A DNA stretch of 32,759 bases, from the NCBI GenBank assembly GCA_025463285.1, contig JAOBWI010000002.1, positions 1-32,759 on the forward strand, read 5' to 3'. Source of the DNA: Acidimicrobiaceae bacterium. GTDB lineage: Bacteria; Actinomycetota; Acidimicrobiia; Acidimicrobiales; RAAP-2. Position 1 is the stretch's first letter. Each line of letters opens with the position of its first letter. The notes beneath the pieces were generated by a model. It made no database searches and was not told the DNA's origin. It worked only from the letters and a program-made list of their open reading frames with translations. This document shows positions 7,759-15,257 of this stretch, piece after piece. Both the position numbers and the translations under genes were made by a program.

Positions 7759-8364
7759 CTAGTGCGCTACAGCAATGACTGGAAGCTCACCTACATCTCC
7801 GTCAAGTGCCCTGCTGCACGTCTTAACCAGCAAAATTGCACACCCCACATTGGAAATCGATTCGGCACAGAAGAGCACATGGAGAACGCCGACGATGCTC
7901 AAGAGGGCGGCGATACTTCCCAGAACCTGGACCCAGAGAGTAGCCCTTGCCCAGTAGACGTCCGTTATCTGACGATAGAACCAATAGGCCGCCGTGCTCA
8001 TGAAAACTACGAGTACGGCCCCAAAGCCATAGTGAATGTATTTCAACACCGCGTCAAGCGAATAGAAGTAGGAGCTCATAAGCACCAAGAGGGAGGCGGC
8101 GCTGTAAAACAAAAGTAATTTGCGCACCCTCTCGGAGCGAACGCCCCGGCCACCACACATTCGCGCCGCACGCATATTGCCGCCAGCGAACACCGCCCAG
8201 CCGAGCGTGTAGAGAACTGCGGTTTTTGCGTGAACGCCGTACTCGCTGATTCCGCCCTCGTGCCGGGCTAGCACATAGCCCGGATGGAGCGCGACGCCCA
8301 CTCCCATAAAAAAGAGAAACGCGACTTCCCCAAAAATAACCCACCGCAACAAACGGCTATTCAA
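7759..8364 (-). CDS. Multi-pass membrane protein of unknown function
   Basis: A 201-residue protein with about five hydrophobic segments: LLRWVIFGEVAFLFFMGVGVAL, TAVLYTLGWAVFAGG, LLLFYSAASLLVLMSSYFYSL, YGFGAVLVVFMSTAAYWFY and VLGSIAALLSIVGVLHVLFC. Loops are short and basic near the second segment (RAARMCGGRGVRSERVRK), suggesting that this loop is cytoplasmic. I do not recognise the family. Its codon use is visibly more AT-rich than the neighbouring housekeeping genes, and it sits in the gene-poor stretch 7365-11292, both compatible with acquisition by transfer. ATG 8364 is taken as start. Confidence 0.6.
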   Translation of the reverse strand: MNSRLLRWVIFGEVAFLFFMGVGVALHPGYVLARHEGGISEYGVHAKTAVLYTLGWAVFAGGNMRAARMCGGRGVRSERVRKLLLFYSAASLLVLMSSYFYSLDAVLKYIHYGFGAVLVVFMSTAAYWFYRQITDVYWARATLWVQVLGSIAALLSIVGVLHVLFCAESISNVGCAILLVKTCSRALDGDVGELPVIAVAH

Positions 8365-8835
8365 AATTACTCATCAGCTAAATCGACGTTAGCTTACGAG
8401 TTCGCGTCTCGGGCATCGCCAATTAGGTCCGCCCGTGTTGGGTATCTGCGTACGTCGTTCCTTATAAGCCGAGGCTCAACCAAGTGGTCCGCGAGTCGTG
8501 GGAAGCCGTGCGAGCCTCGAAGGCACTAATGACAGCCACCATGTCCGTAGCACCGTGGCCCGGCTCTACGGTCTCGGCAAAGAGGTCGTTACAGACATCA
8601 AGAAGTGGCGACACGCCTCCTTAAGTCCAGGCTGCGTCGACGACGAGTTGGGCGCTCGTGCGCTGGCTACCTGAAACCGCCGTCACCGTCGGTTTGTGGG
8701 GACATGAATTGACGCACAAGGTGGGGCCATTTTTCTGGTGATCGATTTTTGTAAGCTGAAAGGTACCGCACGAGTGGCTGGCGCAAGACCGGGTCAATTA
8801 CCTCGTCTTGTTCCGGGTTTCGTGAGAGGACAAAA
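8365..8835. other. Gene-free stretch with degenerate coding traces
   Basis: No intact gene is visible in these 471 nt. Two short plus-strand stretches look like decayed coding sequence: frame 3 at 8475-8553 ([20 protein letters not shown]) and frame 2 at 8540-8674 ([20 protein letters not shown], then a stop at 8672). I cannot place either in a family. AGAGGAC at 8825-8831 serves as the ribosome binding site of the hydrolase starting at 8836. Confidence 0.4.
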
Positions 8836-9774
8836 ATGAGCAGGGCGTTTGAATTACGGTTCAATGTTTCCGACGTGTTGCCGTCGAACCAAGAAGCTGC
8901 CTTGGCGGCGACTGTAGTTGCGCCTAATCCGGGCGTGCCCGTACAGAAAAGCCTTATTGTCGCCGTTCCGGGCGGAAGCTACTCGCGGTCTTACTGGAAT
9001 CCGGAGGGTTTGCCAGCGGGGTTCAATTTTTGTGAGCATCTGGCCAACCAGGGCTACGTGGTTGTTGCCGTAGACAATTTGGCAACCGGATCGAGCACCC
9101 GGCCTGAGGGCATGGCCATCACTCCAGAACTCATGGGCGACGCGATGCATGTCGCAGCTCGAGAAATACGGATGAGAGCGAGCGCCGGCACCTTGATCGA
9201 AAGCTTGGAGACGATCCAAGGTCTGGAGTTGGTCGGAGTTGGACATTCGATGGGGGGGCTGATCACGTTGTTGCAACAAGCCGCCCATGGCAGCTACGAC
9301 CGAATCGCCATCCTTGGCTGTACCGTTTTCAGATCCCCTGACCAAGAAGGCATCTCCAATTCCGAACGCCTTAAAGCAGCCGTCGAACACATCCGCAACC
9401 TGTCAACGCCCGAAGAATCGAATGCCGACCTTGTGCGGCTAAGGCGAAATAGCCTAAAGCCTCTCTTCTATGGCCCATTCGTGGACGATCACGTGATGGC
9501 GGCAGACGAACAGACGGAGACCGTGATGCCGGTGCTTGCTGGCGCATGCACAACTGTCTCCGGATACGCAGCGGAAGCGGCCGGGAGGATCCGAGTTCCG
9601 GTCTTATTGGCATTCGGCGAAGTGGACGTTTCCTTCGCGCCACGTGATGAGCCCGGTGCCTACCGTGCCTGCGACGACATCACTTTATTCGAGCTGAGTG
9701 GCTCCGCTCATTGTCATAATTTAGCGCCCACAAGAACGAAACTTTGGGGTCGGCTGGTCGCTTGGCTGAACTGA
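8836..9774 (+). CDS. Alpha/beta hydrolase
   Basis: A 312-residue cytoplasmic hydrolase with no signal peptide. An oxyanion-type VPGGSYSRSYW block is at about 44-54, the nucleophile elbow GHSMGG puts Ser138 as catalytic residue, the acid is probably Asp264 in FGEVDVS, and the histidine is His292 or His294 in GSAHCHN. All three triad residues are thus present. A cap region lies at about 165-245. The substrate cannot be told; the layout suggests an esterase or lipase-like enzyme. ATG 8836 has AGAGGAC four to five bases upstream. It is monocistronic, with an IS3 remnant following downstream. Base composition is lower in GC than the core genes. Confidence 0.85.
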   Translation: MSRAFELRFNVSDVLPSNQEAALAATVVAPNPGVPVQKSLIVAVPGGSYSRSYWNPEGLPAGFNFCEHLANQGYVVVAVDNLATGSSTRPEGMAITPELMGDAMHVAAREIRMRASAGTLIESLETIQGLELVGVGHSMGGLITLLQQAAHGSYDRIAILGCTVFRSPDQEGISNSERLKAAVEHIRNLSTPEESNADLVRLRRNSLKPLFYGPFVDDHVMAADEQTETVMPVLAGACTTVSGYAAEAAGRIRVPVLLAFGEVDVSFAPRDEPGAYRACDDITLFELSGSAHCHNLAPTRTKLWGRLVAWLN

Positions 9775-9870
9775 ATTTCATAGCGCTTTTCATGCGCAAC
9801 GCAGGGGTAAAACCAGCAGCGACTGCACGCAGGAGCAGCGGAATCCCAATTAGATCGGTAACTGGCCTGA

Positions 9871-10203
9871 TGGGTCGAACGTCAGAGCCATCGCCAGTAT
9901 TTCAGTTCGATCTTCAATCACAAGTACTTCTACCGTCACGTCTTTGCCACCATGGACGAACTGCGCGCCCGCGCCGCCAACTACGTCAGCTATTACAACC
10001 ACCAACGACGCTGCACCCAGGCCGGTGGCGTCAGTCCACTCGATACCAGTTATCGTTGGCTCGCGACATCTTCGGAAGTTGAGAAGACTGGGGAGATTGG
10101 GACGTTCGCTCATCTCGCAGGGAGAGAAGCCGTGAAAGAAAGTCCTCCAGCGAATATCAAAACTCGGCGCGACCAGTGCACCTTTGGAGTGACGCCGAGG
10201 TGA
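9871..10203 (+). pseudogene. IS3-family transposase remnant (3' end)
   Basis: From about 9901 the frame reads FSSIFNHKYFYRHVFATMDE, then LRARAANYVSYYNHQRRC and TQAGGVSPLD. This is the C-terminal end of IS3/IS150-type DDE transposases (FFSIFKHEYxYRH...MDEL...YxxxYNxxRR...G..SP). The upstream part is missing: stops occur in this frame at 9859 and 9868, and GSNVRAIASIS in frame 2 (9872-9904) looks like the frameshifted stretch just before it. Past about 10050 the frame to TGA 10201 no longer resembles transposase. The catalytic Asp residues are absent, so it is inactive. No terminal inverted repeats could be recognised. Confidence 0.7.
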
Positions 10204-10213
10204 GTTGAAATAC

Positions 10214-10390
10214 TTACGAGGTCTTGATCAGAGCTTTGACCTGGGCCATCGTCTCCGCGTTCATTTCCATGTCCGGATGCGCGGCTGCCGCGTGCACTTG
10301 GAGGTGTTGCATCAACTCTCCTTCGTCGGCCGTCGTGACCGAGAAGGGACAGTCCGACCCGGTGTCCGCGCATGTGATTGATGTGGCCAT
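10214..10390 (-). CDS. DUF1059 family small protein
   Basis: A 58-residue protein, MATSITCADTGSDCPFSVTT followed by ADEGELMQHLQVHAAAAHPD and a C-terminal helix ending KALIKTS. The pattern C-x(2-6)-DC-x-F...AxxxxELMxHxxxHAxxxH is that of DUF1059: a short protein with conserved Cys and His residues, probably metal binding, of unknown function. ATG 10390 has AGGAG six bases upstream (AGGAGCACATC), a strong ribosome binding site, which supports this frame over the longer overlapping frame of poor composition. It lies between the IS3 remnant and the toxin-antitoxin pair. Confidence 0.85.
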   Translation of the reverse strand: MATSITCADTGSDCPFSVTTADEGELMQHLQVHAAAAHPDMEMNAETMAQVKALIKTS

Positions 10391-10774
10391 GATGTGCTCC
10401 TAAGTTTCGTCTCCCCACTAAGTATCGTCATTATTCGTCGGGGATGCAATCAGAATTGTTCGAATCTCTTGAGCGTAGAACGTTCTTGCGGGTGGTCAGA
10501 TAGTGCTCCCGTATCAAGGCCCTAACTGTATGACCCCATATAGCGCAGGGCCGGGGGATTGTGAGGGCAATGGTTAACAAGTTCCGGCAGCGGTCTCGGT
10601 ATGATCTTCTCGAGCATCTCAAGGCTGGCCCTCGTGGACTCCAGCACCGAATTTACGTCCCTTGACGTCCCCGAATTGGAGTAGCAAAGGAGCAGCTGAA
10701 TGCGGTCGGGCGACGCCCAAGAGCAACCACCATATGGTACGATAATTGGTACCATAGGACCAGGAAGGTAGATA
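10391..10774. other. Stretch without a secure gene, upstream of the toxin-antitoxin pair
   Basis: These 384 nt hold one minus-strand open frame, 10522-10755 (77 codons from an ATG inside the toxin-antitoxin palindrome). It reads IIVPYGGCSWASPDRIQLLL and then ESTRASLEMLEKIIPRPLPE. The composition is protein-like but I recognise no family, and no ribosome binding site is convincing. It may be a decayed gene. The only other signal is the palindrome at 10733-10756. Confidence 0.3.
10733..10756. promoter_or_regulatory. Inverted repeat, likely YefM autoregulatory operator
   Basis: TATGGTAC at 10733-10740 and GTACCATA at 10749-10756 are perfect 8-bp inverted repeats with an 8-nt spacer, 18 nt before the antitoxin start. 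GATAAT at 10741-10746 in the spacer may be a -10 element. YefM/Axe antitoxins are known to repress their own operons through palindromes with GTAC-like cores (TGTACA in E. coli), so the position and core fit. Confidence 0.6.
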
Positions 10775-11014
10775 ATGTCCATCACTGCCAGCGAAGCTCG
10801 GAAGAACCTTTTCCCACTGATTGAACAGGTGAATGAGAACCGCGAACCAATTGAGATCACATCCAAACGGGGCGACGCGGTCCTTATGTCTCGAGCCGAC
10901 TTCGACGCACTGAACGAAACCGCATTACTGCTGCGCTCTCCTGCCAACGCCAGACGGCTTCTCAAAAGCCTTGCTCAGGCAAACGCCGGCGAACGCAGCG
11001 TCCACAAAATCTAA
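10775..11014 (+). CDS. yefM: Antitoxin of the YefM/Phd family
   Basis: A 79-residue antitoxin. The N-terminal 55 residues are the Phd/YefM DNA-binding fold: MSITASEARKNLFPLIEQVN, then EPIEITSKRGDAVLMSRADF. The C-terminal part (ETALLLRSPANARRLLKSLA) is the toxin-wrapping segment, typical of YefM/Axe partners of YoeB/Txe. It is expected to neutralise the downstream RNase and, with it, repress the operon. ATG 10775 has GGAAGG about six bases upstream. The toxin start lies 2 nt after its stop, the usual antitoxin-first layout. Confidence 0.92.
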   Translation: MSITASEARKNLFPLIEQVNENREPIEITSKRGDAVLMSRADFDALNETALLLRSPANARRLLKSLAQANAGERSVHKI

Positions 11015-11016
11015 TA

Positions 11017-11277
11017 GTGCGATTGGTTTTCACTGCCCTTGGTTGGGAGGATTATCTCTACTGGCAGTCGCACGACAAGGCAATGCTCAAGCGACTAAAT
11101 CGTCTCCTGGAGGAGTCGGTTCGCAATCCAACCGAGGGCATTGGCAAACCCGAACCACTCCGCCACGTATTGGCGGGATGCTGGTCGCGCCGAATCGATG
11201 AGGAACACCGCCTCGTGTATCTCGTCGATGGCGGGGACATTGTCGTTCTTCAAGCCCGCTACCACTACGGGAAATGA
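11017..11277 (+). CDS. yoeB: Toxin YoeB, ribosome-dependent mRNA interferase
   Basis: An 86-residue RelE-superfamily toxin close in length to E. coli YoeB (84). It starts at GTG 11017, right after the antitoxin stop. It keeps the YoeB hallmarks WEDYLYWQSHDK, RNPTEGIGKPEPLRH, GCWSRRIDEEHRLVY and the C-terminal ARYHYGK. The catalytic residues fall at the same numbers as in the E. coli protein: Glu46, Arg65 and His83. The toxin should therefore be functional, cutting mRNA at translating ribosomes when YefM is degraded. Its stop is 15 nt from the 3' end of the convergent tRNA-Met gene. Confidence 0.94.
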   Translation: MRLVFTALGWEDYLYWQSHDKAMLKRLNRLLEESVRNPTEGIGKPEPLRHVLAGCWSRRIDEEHRLVYLVDGGDIVVLQARYHYGK

Positions 11278-11292
11278 TGCGAAGGGACGAAG

Positions 11293-11365
11293 TAGGGCCG
11301 GTGGGGATCGAACCCACGACCGAGGGATTATGAGTCCCCTGCTCTAACCACTGAGCTACGGCCCT
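11293..11365 (-). tRNA. tRNA-Met (CAU)
   Basis: A full cloverleaf can be drawn on the minus strand: acceptor AGGGCCG/CGGCCCT (7 bp), D arm GCTC/GAGC, anticodon arm GGGGA-CTCATAA-TCCCT with anticodon CAU, five-base variable loop, T arm GTGGG-TTCGATC-CCCAC, discriminator A. CCA is not encoded. It is most like an elongator tRNA-Met. A CAU anticodon could also be tRNA-Ile2 if modified to lysidine, which cannot be decided from sequence. It is the outer edge of the gene-poor region. Confidence 0.93.
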
Positions 11366-11387
11366 GCGGAATATTCATGAACTTGAG

Positions 11388-11460
11388 CTCCCAGAGCAGG
11401 ACTCGAACCTGCAACCTAGCGATTAACAGTCGCTTGCTCTGCCAATTGAGCTATCTGGGA
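11388..11460 (-). tRNA. tRNA-Asn (GUU)
   Basis: Minus-strand cloverleaf: acceptor TCCCAGA/TCTGGGA (7 bp), D arm GCTC/GAGC with loop AATTGGCA, anticodon arm AGCGA-CTGTTAA-TCGCT with anticodon GUU, T arm GCAGG-TTCGAGT-CCTGC, discriminator G as expected for tRNA-Asn. CCA is not encoded. It lies 42 nt downstream of the sigma factor gene and 22 nt before tRNA-Met on the same strand, so the three may share a transcript. Confidence 0.95.
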
Positions 11461-11502
11461 ATGAATCGGAAAGCCTAGTTACGATAGCACCCGTCCGCCG
11501 AG

Positions 11503-12348
11503 TCACTGTTGGTCGAACCAGCGCTGCAAACGGTCAGCTTCTGGACTCTCTTTCACCGCGCGACGGCTCCGTTCGATTCGCTTGGACATACCTTGTCGCG
11601 ATATTCCGTACGAACGAGCGATCTCTTCCATCGCCATTGTCTTGAACGTGTACTGCCAGAACGCATCGAAGTCATCCCCGGTCAGTCGTCGCAGTTCATC
11701 GATAACCCAGGCGGGAGCTTCGTTGATCTCCCCCGTCGGTCGCGGGTCCGCGACGTCCTCGAGCTCGGCCGACGCAAAGCGTCGTGACTGAAGCTCGCGA
11801 CTGAGCTGCATGATCTCTTGCGCTTTCACTTGAGAGATCCCTAGCTCTTGCGCCACTTCCTTCTTGGTAAGTCGACGATCGAGGTGAGAACGCTGGAAGC
11901 GCTGGAACTTCAAGATGAGTCGCATCTCGGCATCGCTCAATCCCGCCTGCTGTTGCACCGTTTGATTGACGAGTTTGACGATCCAGTAGTTGGCGTACGT
12001 AGCGAATCGGTTTCCCTGCGAAGGGTCGAAACGCCGAAGGGCGTTAATGAGGCCCTCAACTCCAGCCGCTTCCAGGTCGTCGTTGTAGAAGCGGTAGCCA
12101 CGCTCGAGCACCCGCACCCGCACAAGTCCGAACGTCGCGCGCAGAAGCAACGACTCAGCTTCTTGACCTTTCTGTCGAGCTCGCAGCAACTGACGCCGGC
12201 GAGCGGCGTCGGTTACATCGTTACGAGCGATCTGCGCGCCAGCCGATCGTCCCTCTTGAATGATGGCGTGGAGGGCTCGCTCATCCTCAACACTGAGTGG
12301 GGGCAGTATTTCGAGACCGCCAATAAAGCCACGCGACCCGGTCGTCAC
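11503..12348 (-). CDS. Divergent sigma-70 family RNA polymerase sigma factor
   Basis: A 281-residue sigma factor. Region 2 is at about 65-135: RATFGLVRVRVLERGYRFYN, EAAGVEGLINALRRFDPSQG, then NRFATYANYWIVKLVNQTVQ, which matches the 2.2-2.4 core with aromatic residues for promoter melting. Region 3 follows (LDRRLTKKEVAQELGIS), and region 4 is a compact helix-turn-helix (AMEEIARSYGISRQGMSKRI). There is no long region 1.1 and the usual RpoD region 2.4 text differs, so it is probably not the principal sigma factor. It starts at GTG 12348, sharing GTGA with the end of dnaG (4-nt overlap), an arrangement like the dnaG-rpoD operons of other bacteria. Confidence 0.85.
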   Translation of the reverse strand: MTTGSRGFIGGLEILPPLSVEDERALHAIIQEGRSAGAQIARNDVTDAARRRQLLRARQKGQEAESLLLRATFGLVRVRVLERGYRFYNDDLEAAGVEGLINALRRFDPSQGNRFATYANYWIVKLVNQTVQQQAGLSDAEMRLILKFQRFQRSHLDRRLTKKEVAQELGISQVKAQEIMQLSRELQSRRFASAELEDVADPRPTGEINEAPAWVIDELRRLTGDDFDAFWQYTFKTMAMEEIARSYGISRQGMSKRIERSRRAVKESPEADRLQRWFDQQ

Positions 12349-14183
12349 GATGAAGTCAGCGAGGCGCGCTCAATCAACCAGTGACGCAGGTCACTTTCCG
12401 CGACGTCTCCTTGGGATGACTCAAGGAGTTCCTCGCGTTCCTTGACGTCACGAATCGTCGCCATCGCCATCTCCGGACTCACCCGACCTTCTCGCATGTC
12501 CCGGTTTAGACTCAAGAGTTCTTGATGTACGGCGCTACGCAGAAGTTGCGCCACGACCGCTGACACGTCGGCCGTGCTGTAGTTCCGGTCGAGCTGTTCG
12601 ACCGACAGCTCGCTCAGCACTTGAGCGGCCTCGTCTTGGCCGCGGCGCTCCATCGTGTCGATGACTTCGGAGATTGATTGACCGGCGCTCAGCGCGTCGA
12701 AGATCTCTCGCTGGGTTTCATTCACGAAGTACGGAGCCACCAAACGTGACTTGAACGACTCGGGCCCGTGCACGTACAGGCGAAGGGCTTCGAGGCCGGG
12801 TCGGGGCATCCGCGGACGGGTCCTTGAGCGAGGTGGCGAGGGCTCGTTGGGAACCTCTCGAGCGCCCCGATCACGAGGTTGCTTCGCTAGGTCCGAGACT
12901 CGAGCACGCAGGAGGTTTTGGTCGAAGCCAAAGCGACCCACCAGATCTTGCACGTACTGATCTCGCACCAGGTCGCTCGGATGTTCGGCCAGTACCGCCA
13001 TCGCCGACTCCGCCGCGCGGGCTTTGCCCTCCGCGGTCGACGTAGTGGCGCCACGCAGCACCCGCTCGAGTCGAAAGCCGAGGAACGGCAGGGCCTCGGC
13101 GATCACTTTTCTTAGTGCCTCGGGGTCGCGCTGGGCGAGGTCGGCGGGGTCGGAACCCGCGGGGAGTTGCGCCACGTACACGTCGACTTCGTACTGCTTT
13201 TCCCACTGATACACCGAGGCCGCGGCGTTCTGACCGGCGGCGTCGGCGTCGTAAGCGAGAACGATGCGGGTCGAGAAGTTCTTCATGAGACGAAAGTGAT
13301 CCTCGCCCAGCGCCGTACCGCAGGTGGCAACGGCGCGGGGCATCCCCGCCGCGAAAAACGCGATCACGTCGGTGTAGCCCTCGCAGACGATGATCTCGCC
13401 AGATTTGATCACGTCATCCTTCGCGAAGTTGAGGGCGTAGAGCGTACGGCGCTTGGAGTAGATCAACGTTTCGGGGCTGTTCTTATATTTGGGCTCGACG
13501 CGCCCATCCGCACGAGGGGCGTCGCTCGAGGAGAGAAGTATTCGACCGCCCACCGCGATGGCCTTGCCGGCCGGGTCGAAAATGGGAAAGATGATCCGCG
13601 CCCGCAGGGCGTCTTGGCGCCGTTCGCGCTTGTTCACGAAACCAAGGCCCGTCGCGAGAAGCGCCTTCTCATTCAACTTCAGTCCGCTCGCCAGCGCGTC
13701 CCACTCATCGGGTGCCCAGCCGAGTTTGAACTTCCTCGCCTCATCGCCGCCAATTCCGCGAGACTTCAAATACTCGCGCGCGCCACGCGCGTCCGGGGAC
13801 TCCAGCAATCGCTCGTGATACCAGGCGACGGCACGCTCCATCACGTCTAGCGCCTCGCGACGCTCTTTCAAGGCGGGCCCGGCGTTGGCGTCTTCGTGCA
13901 GTTCAATGCCCGCTCGATCGGCGAGAAGTCGTAGGGCTTCGACGAACTCCAGGTGCTGAACCTCTCGGACCCAGGTGATCTGATCACCCGAGGCTCGACA
14001 GCCGAAGCAGTAGTAACGGCCCTCTTCGGCGTTCACCGAAAAGGAGGGCGTCTTTTCGCCATGAAACGGGCATAGTCCCGTCCAGCGCTGGCCCGTTCGC
14101 TTGAGCGCCACCGTCTCACTGATGAGGGCCACAATGTCCGTGGCGGCACGGACTTGGGCAATCTCGCTCTCGGATATGACCAT
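12345..14183 (-). CDS. dnaG: DNA primase
   Basis: A 612-residue primase that makes RNA primers for the replisome. An N-terminal CHC2 zinc finger (CPFHGEKTPSF at 38-48, then YYCFGC) is followed by the catalytic core with the Toprim signature around IVCEGYTDVIAFFAAGMPRAVATCGTAL and the acidic YDADAAGQ. The C-terminal third has the helicase-interaction style (LEALRLYVHGPESFKSRLV, then a long helical end). ATG 14183 gives the normal N-terminus (SESEIAQVRAATDIVALISE) but lacks a clear ribosome binding site. ATG 14213 (MLRANRYLLS...) adds ten residues and has GAGGAG eight bases upstream, so it is a serious alternative. The gene overlaps the sigma factor gene by 4 nt and is divergent from the ABC genes. 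Confidence 0.95.
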   Translation of the reverse strand: MVISESEIAQVRAATDIVALISETVALKRTGQRWTGLCPFHGEKTPSFSVNAEEGRYYCFGCRASGDQITWVREVQHLEFVEALRLLADRAGIELHEDANAGPALKERREALDVMERAVAWYHERLLESPDARGAREYLKSRGIGGDEARKFKLGWAPDEWDALASGLKLNEKALLATGLGFVNKRERRQDALRARIIFPIFDPAGKAIAVGGRILLSSSDAPRADGRVEPKYKNSPETLIYSKRRTLYALNFAKDDVIKSGEIIVCEGYTDVIAFFAAGMPRAVATCGTALGEDHFRLMKNFSTRIVLAYDADAAGQNAAASVYQWEKQYEVDVYVAQLPAGSDPADLAQRDPEALRKVIAEALPFLGFRLERVLRGATTSTAEGKARAAESAMAVLAEHPSDLVRDQYVQDLVGRFGFDQNLLRARVSDLAKQPRDRGAREVPNEPSPPRSRTRPRMPRPGLEALRLYVHGPESFKSRLVAPYFVNETQREIFDALSAGQSISEVIDTMERRGQDEAAQVLSELSVEQLDRNYSTADVSAVVAQLLRSAVHQELLSLNRDMREGRVSPEMAMATIRDVKEREELLESSQGDVAESDLRHWLIERASLTSS

Positions 14184-14252
14184 AGAAAGAAGGTACCGGT
14201 TCGCCCGTAGCATCGCGCCTGCTCCTCGGGCTCCTTCCCTAAACTCGTCGCA

Positions 14253-15257
14253 ATGCCCGAATACGCCGTGGAGGCACTCAATATTGTGCGCACCTTCGCG
14301 GGGGGCGGCGTGCGAGCGCTCGACGACGTCACCCTTCACGTGCCCTCGGGCCAGGTGTTTGGACTGCTCGGACCCAATGGTTCGGGTAAGACGACGATGG
14401 TTCGAATTCTTTCGACGATTCTCTCCCCGACCAGCGGATCGGCGACCGTGGCCGGGTTTGACGTCTCGAAGCAGCCCAATCAAGTGCGCCGGCGCATCGG
14501 ACTGGCCGGGCAAAACGCCACCGTGGACGAAAACTTGACGGGCTTCGAGAATCTGCGCATGGTGGGACTACTCAACCACCTCAACAAAGCGTACGTGGTA
14601 GCCAAAGCCCACCAACTTCTGGACGACTTCGGTCTGGCCGACGCTTCGAACCGCATTACCAAGACCTACTCGGGCGGCATGCGACGTCGACTCGATTTAG
14701 CGGCCGCGCTCGTCGCGGATCCGCCCATTCTCTTTCTCGATGAACCAACCACCGGTCTGGATCCGCAGAGCCGACAAGATCTATGGGCCATCATCGAACG
14801 CCTGGTCGAAGGGGGCACCACGGTGTTGCTCACTACGCAGTACCTCGATGAAGCCGATCGCCTCGCCAAGCAGCTAGTCGTGTTGGACCACGGCAAGATC
14901 ATTGCTCAAGGGACATCACAAGAACTCAAAGAACAAATGGGGGCGACCGTGCTGGCGCTCAGCTTCGCCTCGACCGACGACGCTCTGCGCGCTCAACCAC
15001 TGTTGGCCCCACTTTCGGACAAGCCCGCGAATCTCGAGGGATCAGTCCTCGAGATGACGGTTGACAACGGTCCCTCCGTCACCGCCGACGCCCTTCGTCG
15101 GATCGATAGCGCGGGCATCACACTCACCGGTCTCGCCTTGCGCGAACCCAGTCTCGATGACGTCTTCTTGAATCTCACCGGACACAAGGCCGAGGACCTA
15201 GGGGCGGAGACACCGGCGGCTAAAGGTCGACGAGGGCGACGAGGAGCAAACGCATGA
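14253..15257 (+). CDS. ABC transporter ATP-binding protein, DrrA type
   Basis: A 334-residue ATPase of the daunorubicin-resistance (DrrA) subfamily. Walker A is GLLGPNGSGKTTM (about 37-49), the Q-loop is in GLAGQNATVDENLTG, the signature is YSGGMRRRLDLAAAL, Walker B is ILFLDEPTTGLDP, and the D-loop follows. The switch histidine is replaced by Gln in LLTTQYLDEADRL, which is usual for this subfamily. A C-terminal extension of about 90 residues (LREPSLDDVFLNLTGH) is also typical. It overlaps the permease gene by 4 nt (ATGA at 15254-15257). The pair probably exports a hydrophobic compound or lipid; the substrate is not predictable. ATG 14253 has no strong ribosome binding site. Confidence 0.93.
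   Translation: MPEYAVEALNIVRTFAGGGVRALDDVTLHVPSGQVFGLLGPNGSGKTTMVRILSTILSPTSGSATVAGFDVSKQPNQVRRRIGLAGQNATVDENLTGFENLRMVGLLNHLNKAYVVAKAHQLLDDFGLADASNRITKTYSGGMRRRLDLAAALVADPPILFLDEPTTGLDPQSRQDLWAIIERLVEGGTTVLLTTQYLDEADRLAKQLVVLDHGKIIAQGTSQELKEQMGATVLALSFASTDDALRAQPLLAPLSDKPANLEGSVLEMTVDNGPSVTADALRRIDSAGITLTGLALREPSLDDVFLNLTGHKAEDLGAETPAAKGRRGRRGANA

Noticed and set aside
8690..8760. Stretch with GACGCACAAGGTGGGGCCATTT resembling an IS21-type end
   Set aside because: Similarity is by general impression only; no partner end, istA or istB remnant is seen.
13167..13850. 227-codon plus-strand open frame inside dnaG
   Set aside because: Lies fully antisense to conserved dnaG motifs; no ribosome binding site and no family likeness. 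High GC makes long shadow frames common.
14184..14513. N-terminal extension of dnaG up to 14513
   Set aside because: It would run through the divergent ABC gene start, and the residues are unlike any primase; only the short extension to 14213 remains possible.
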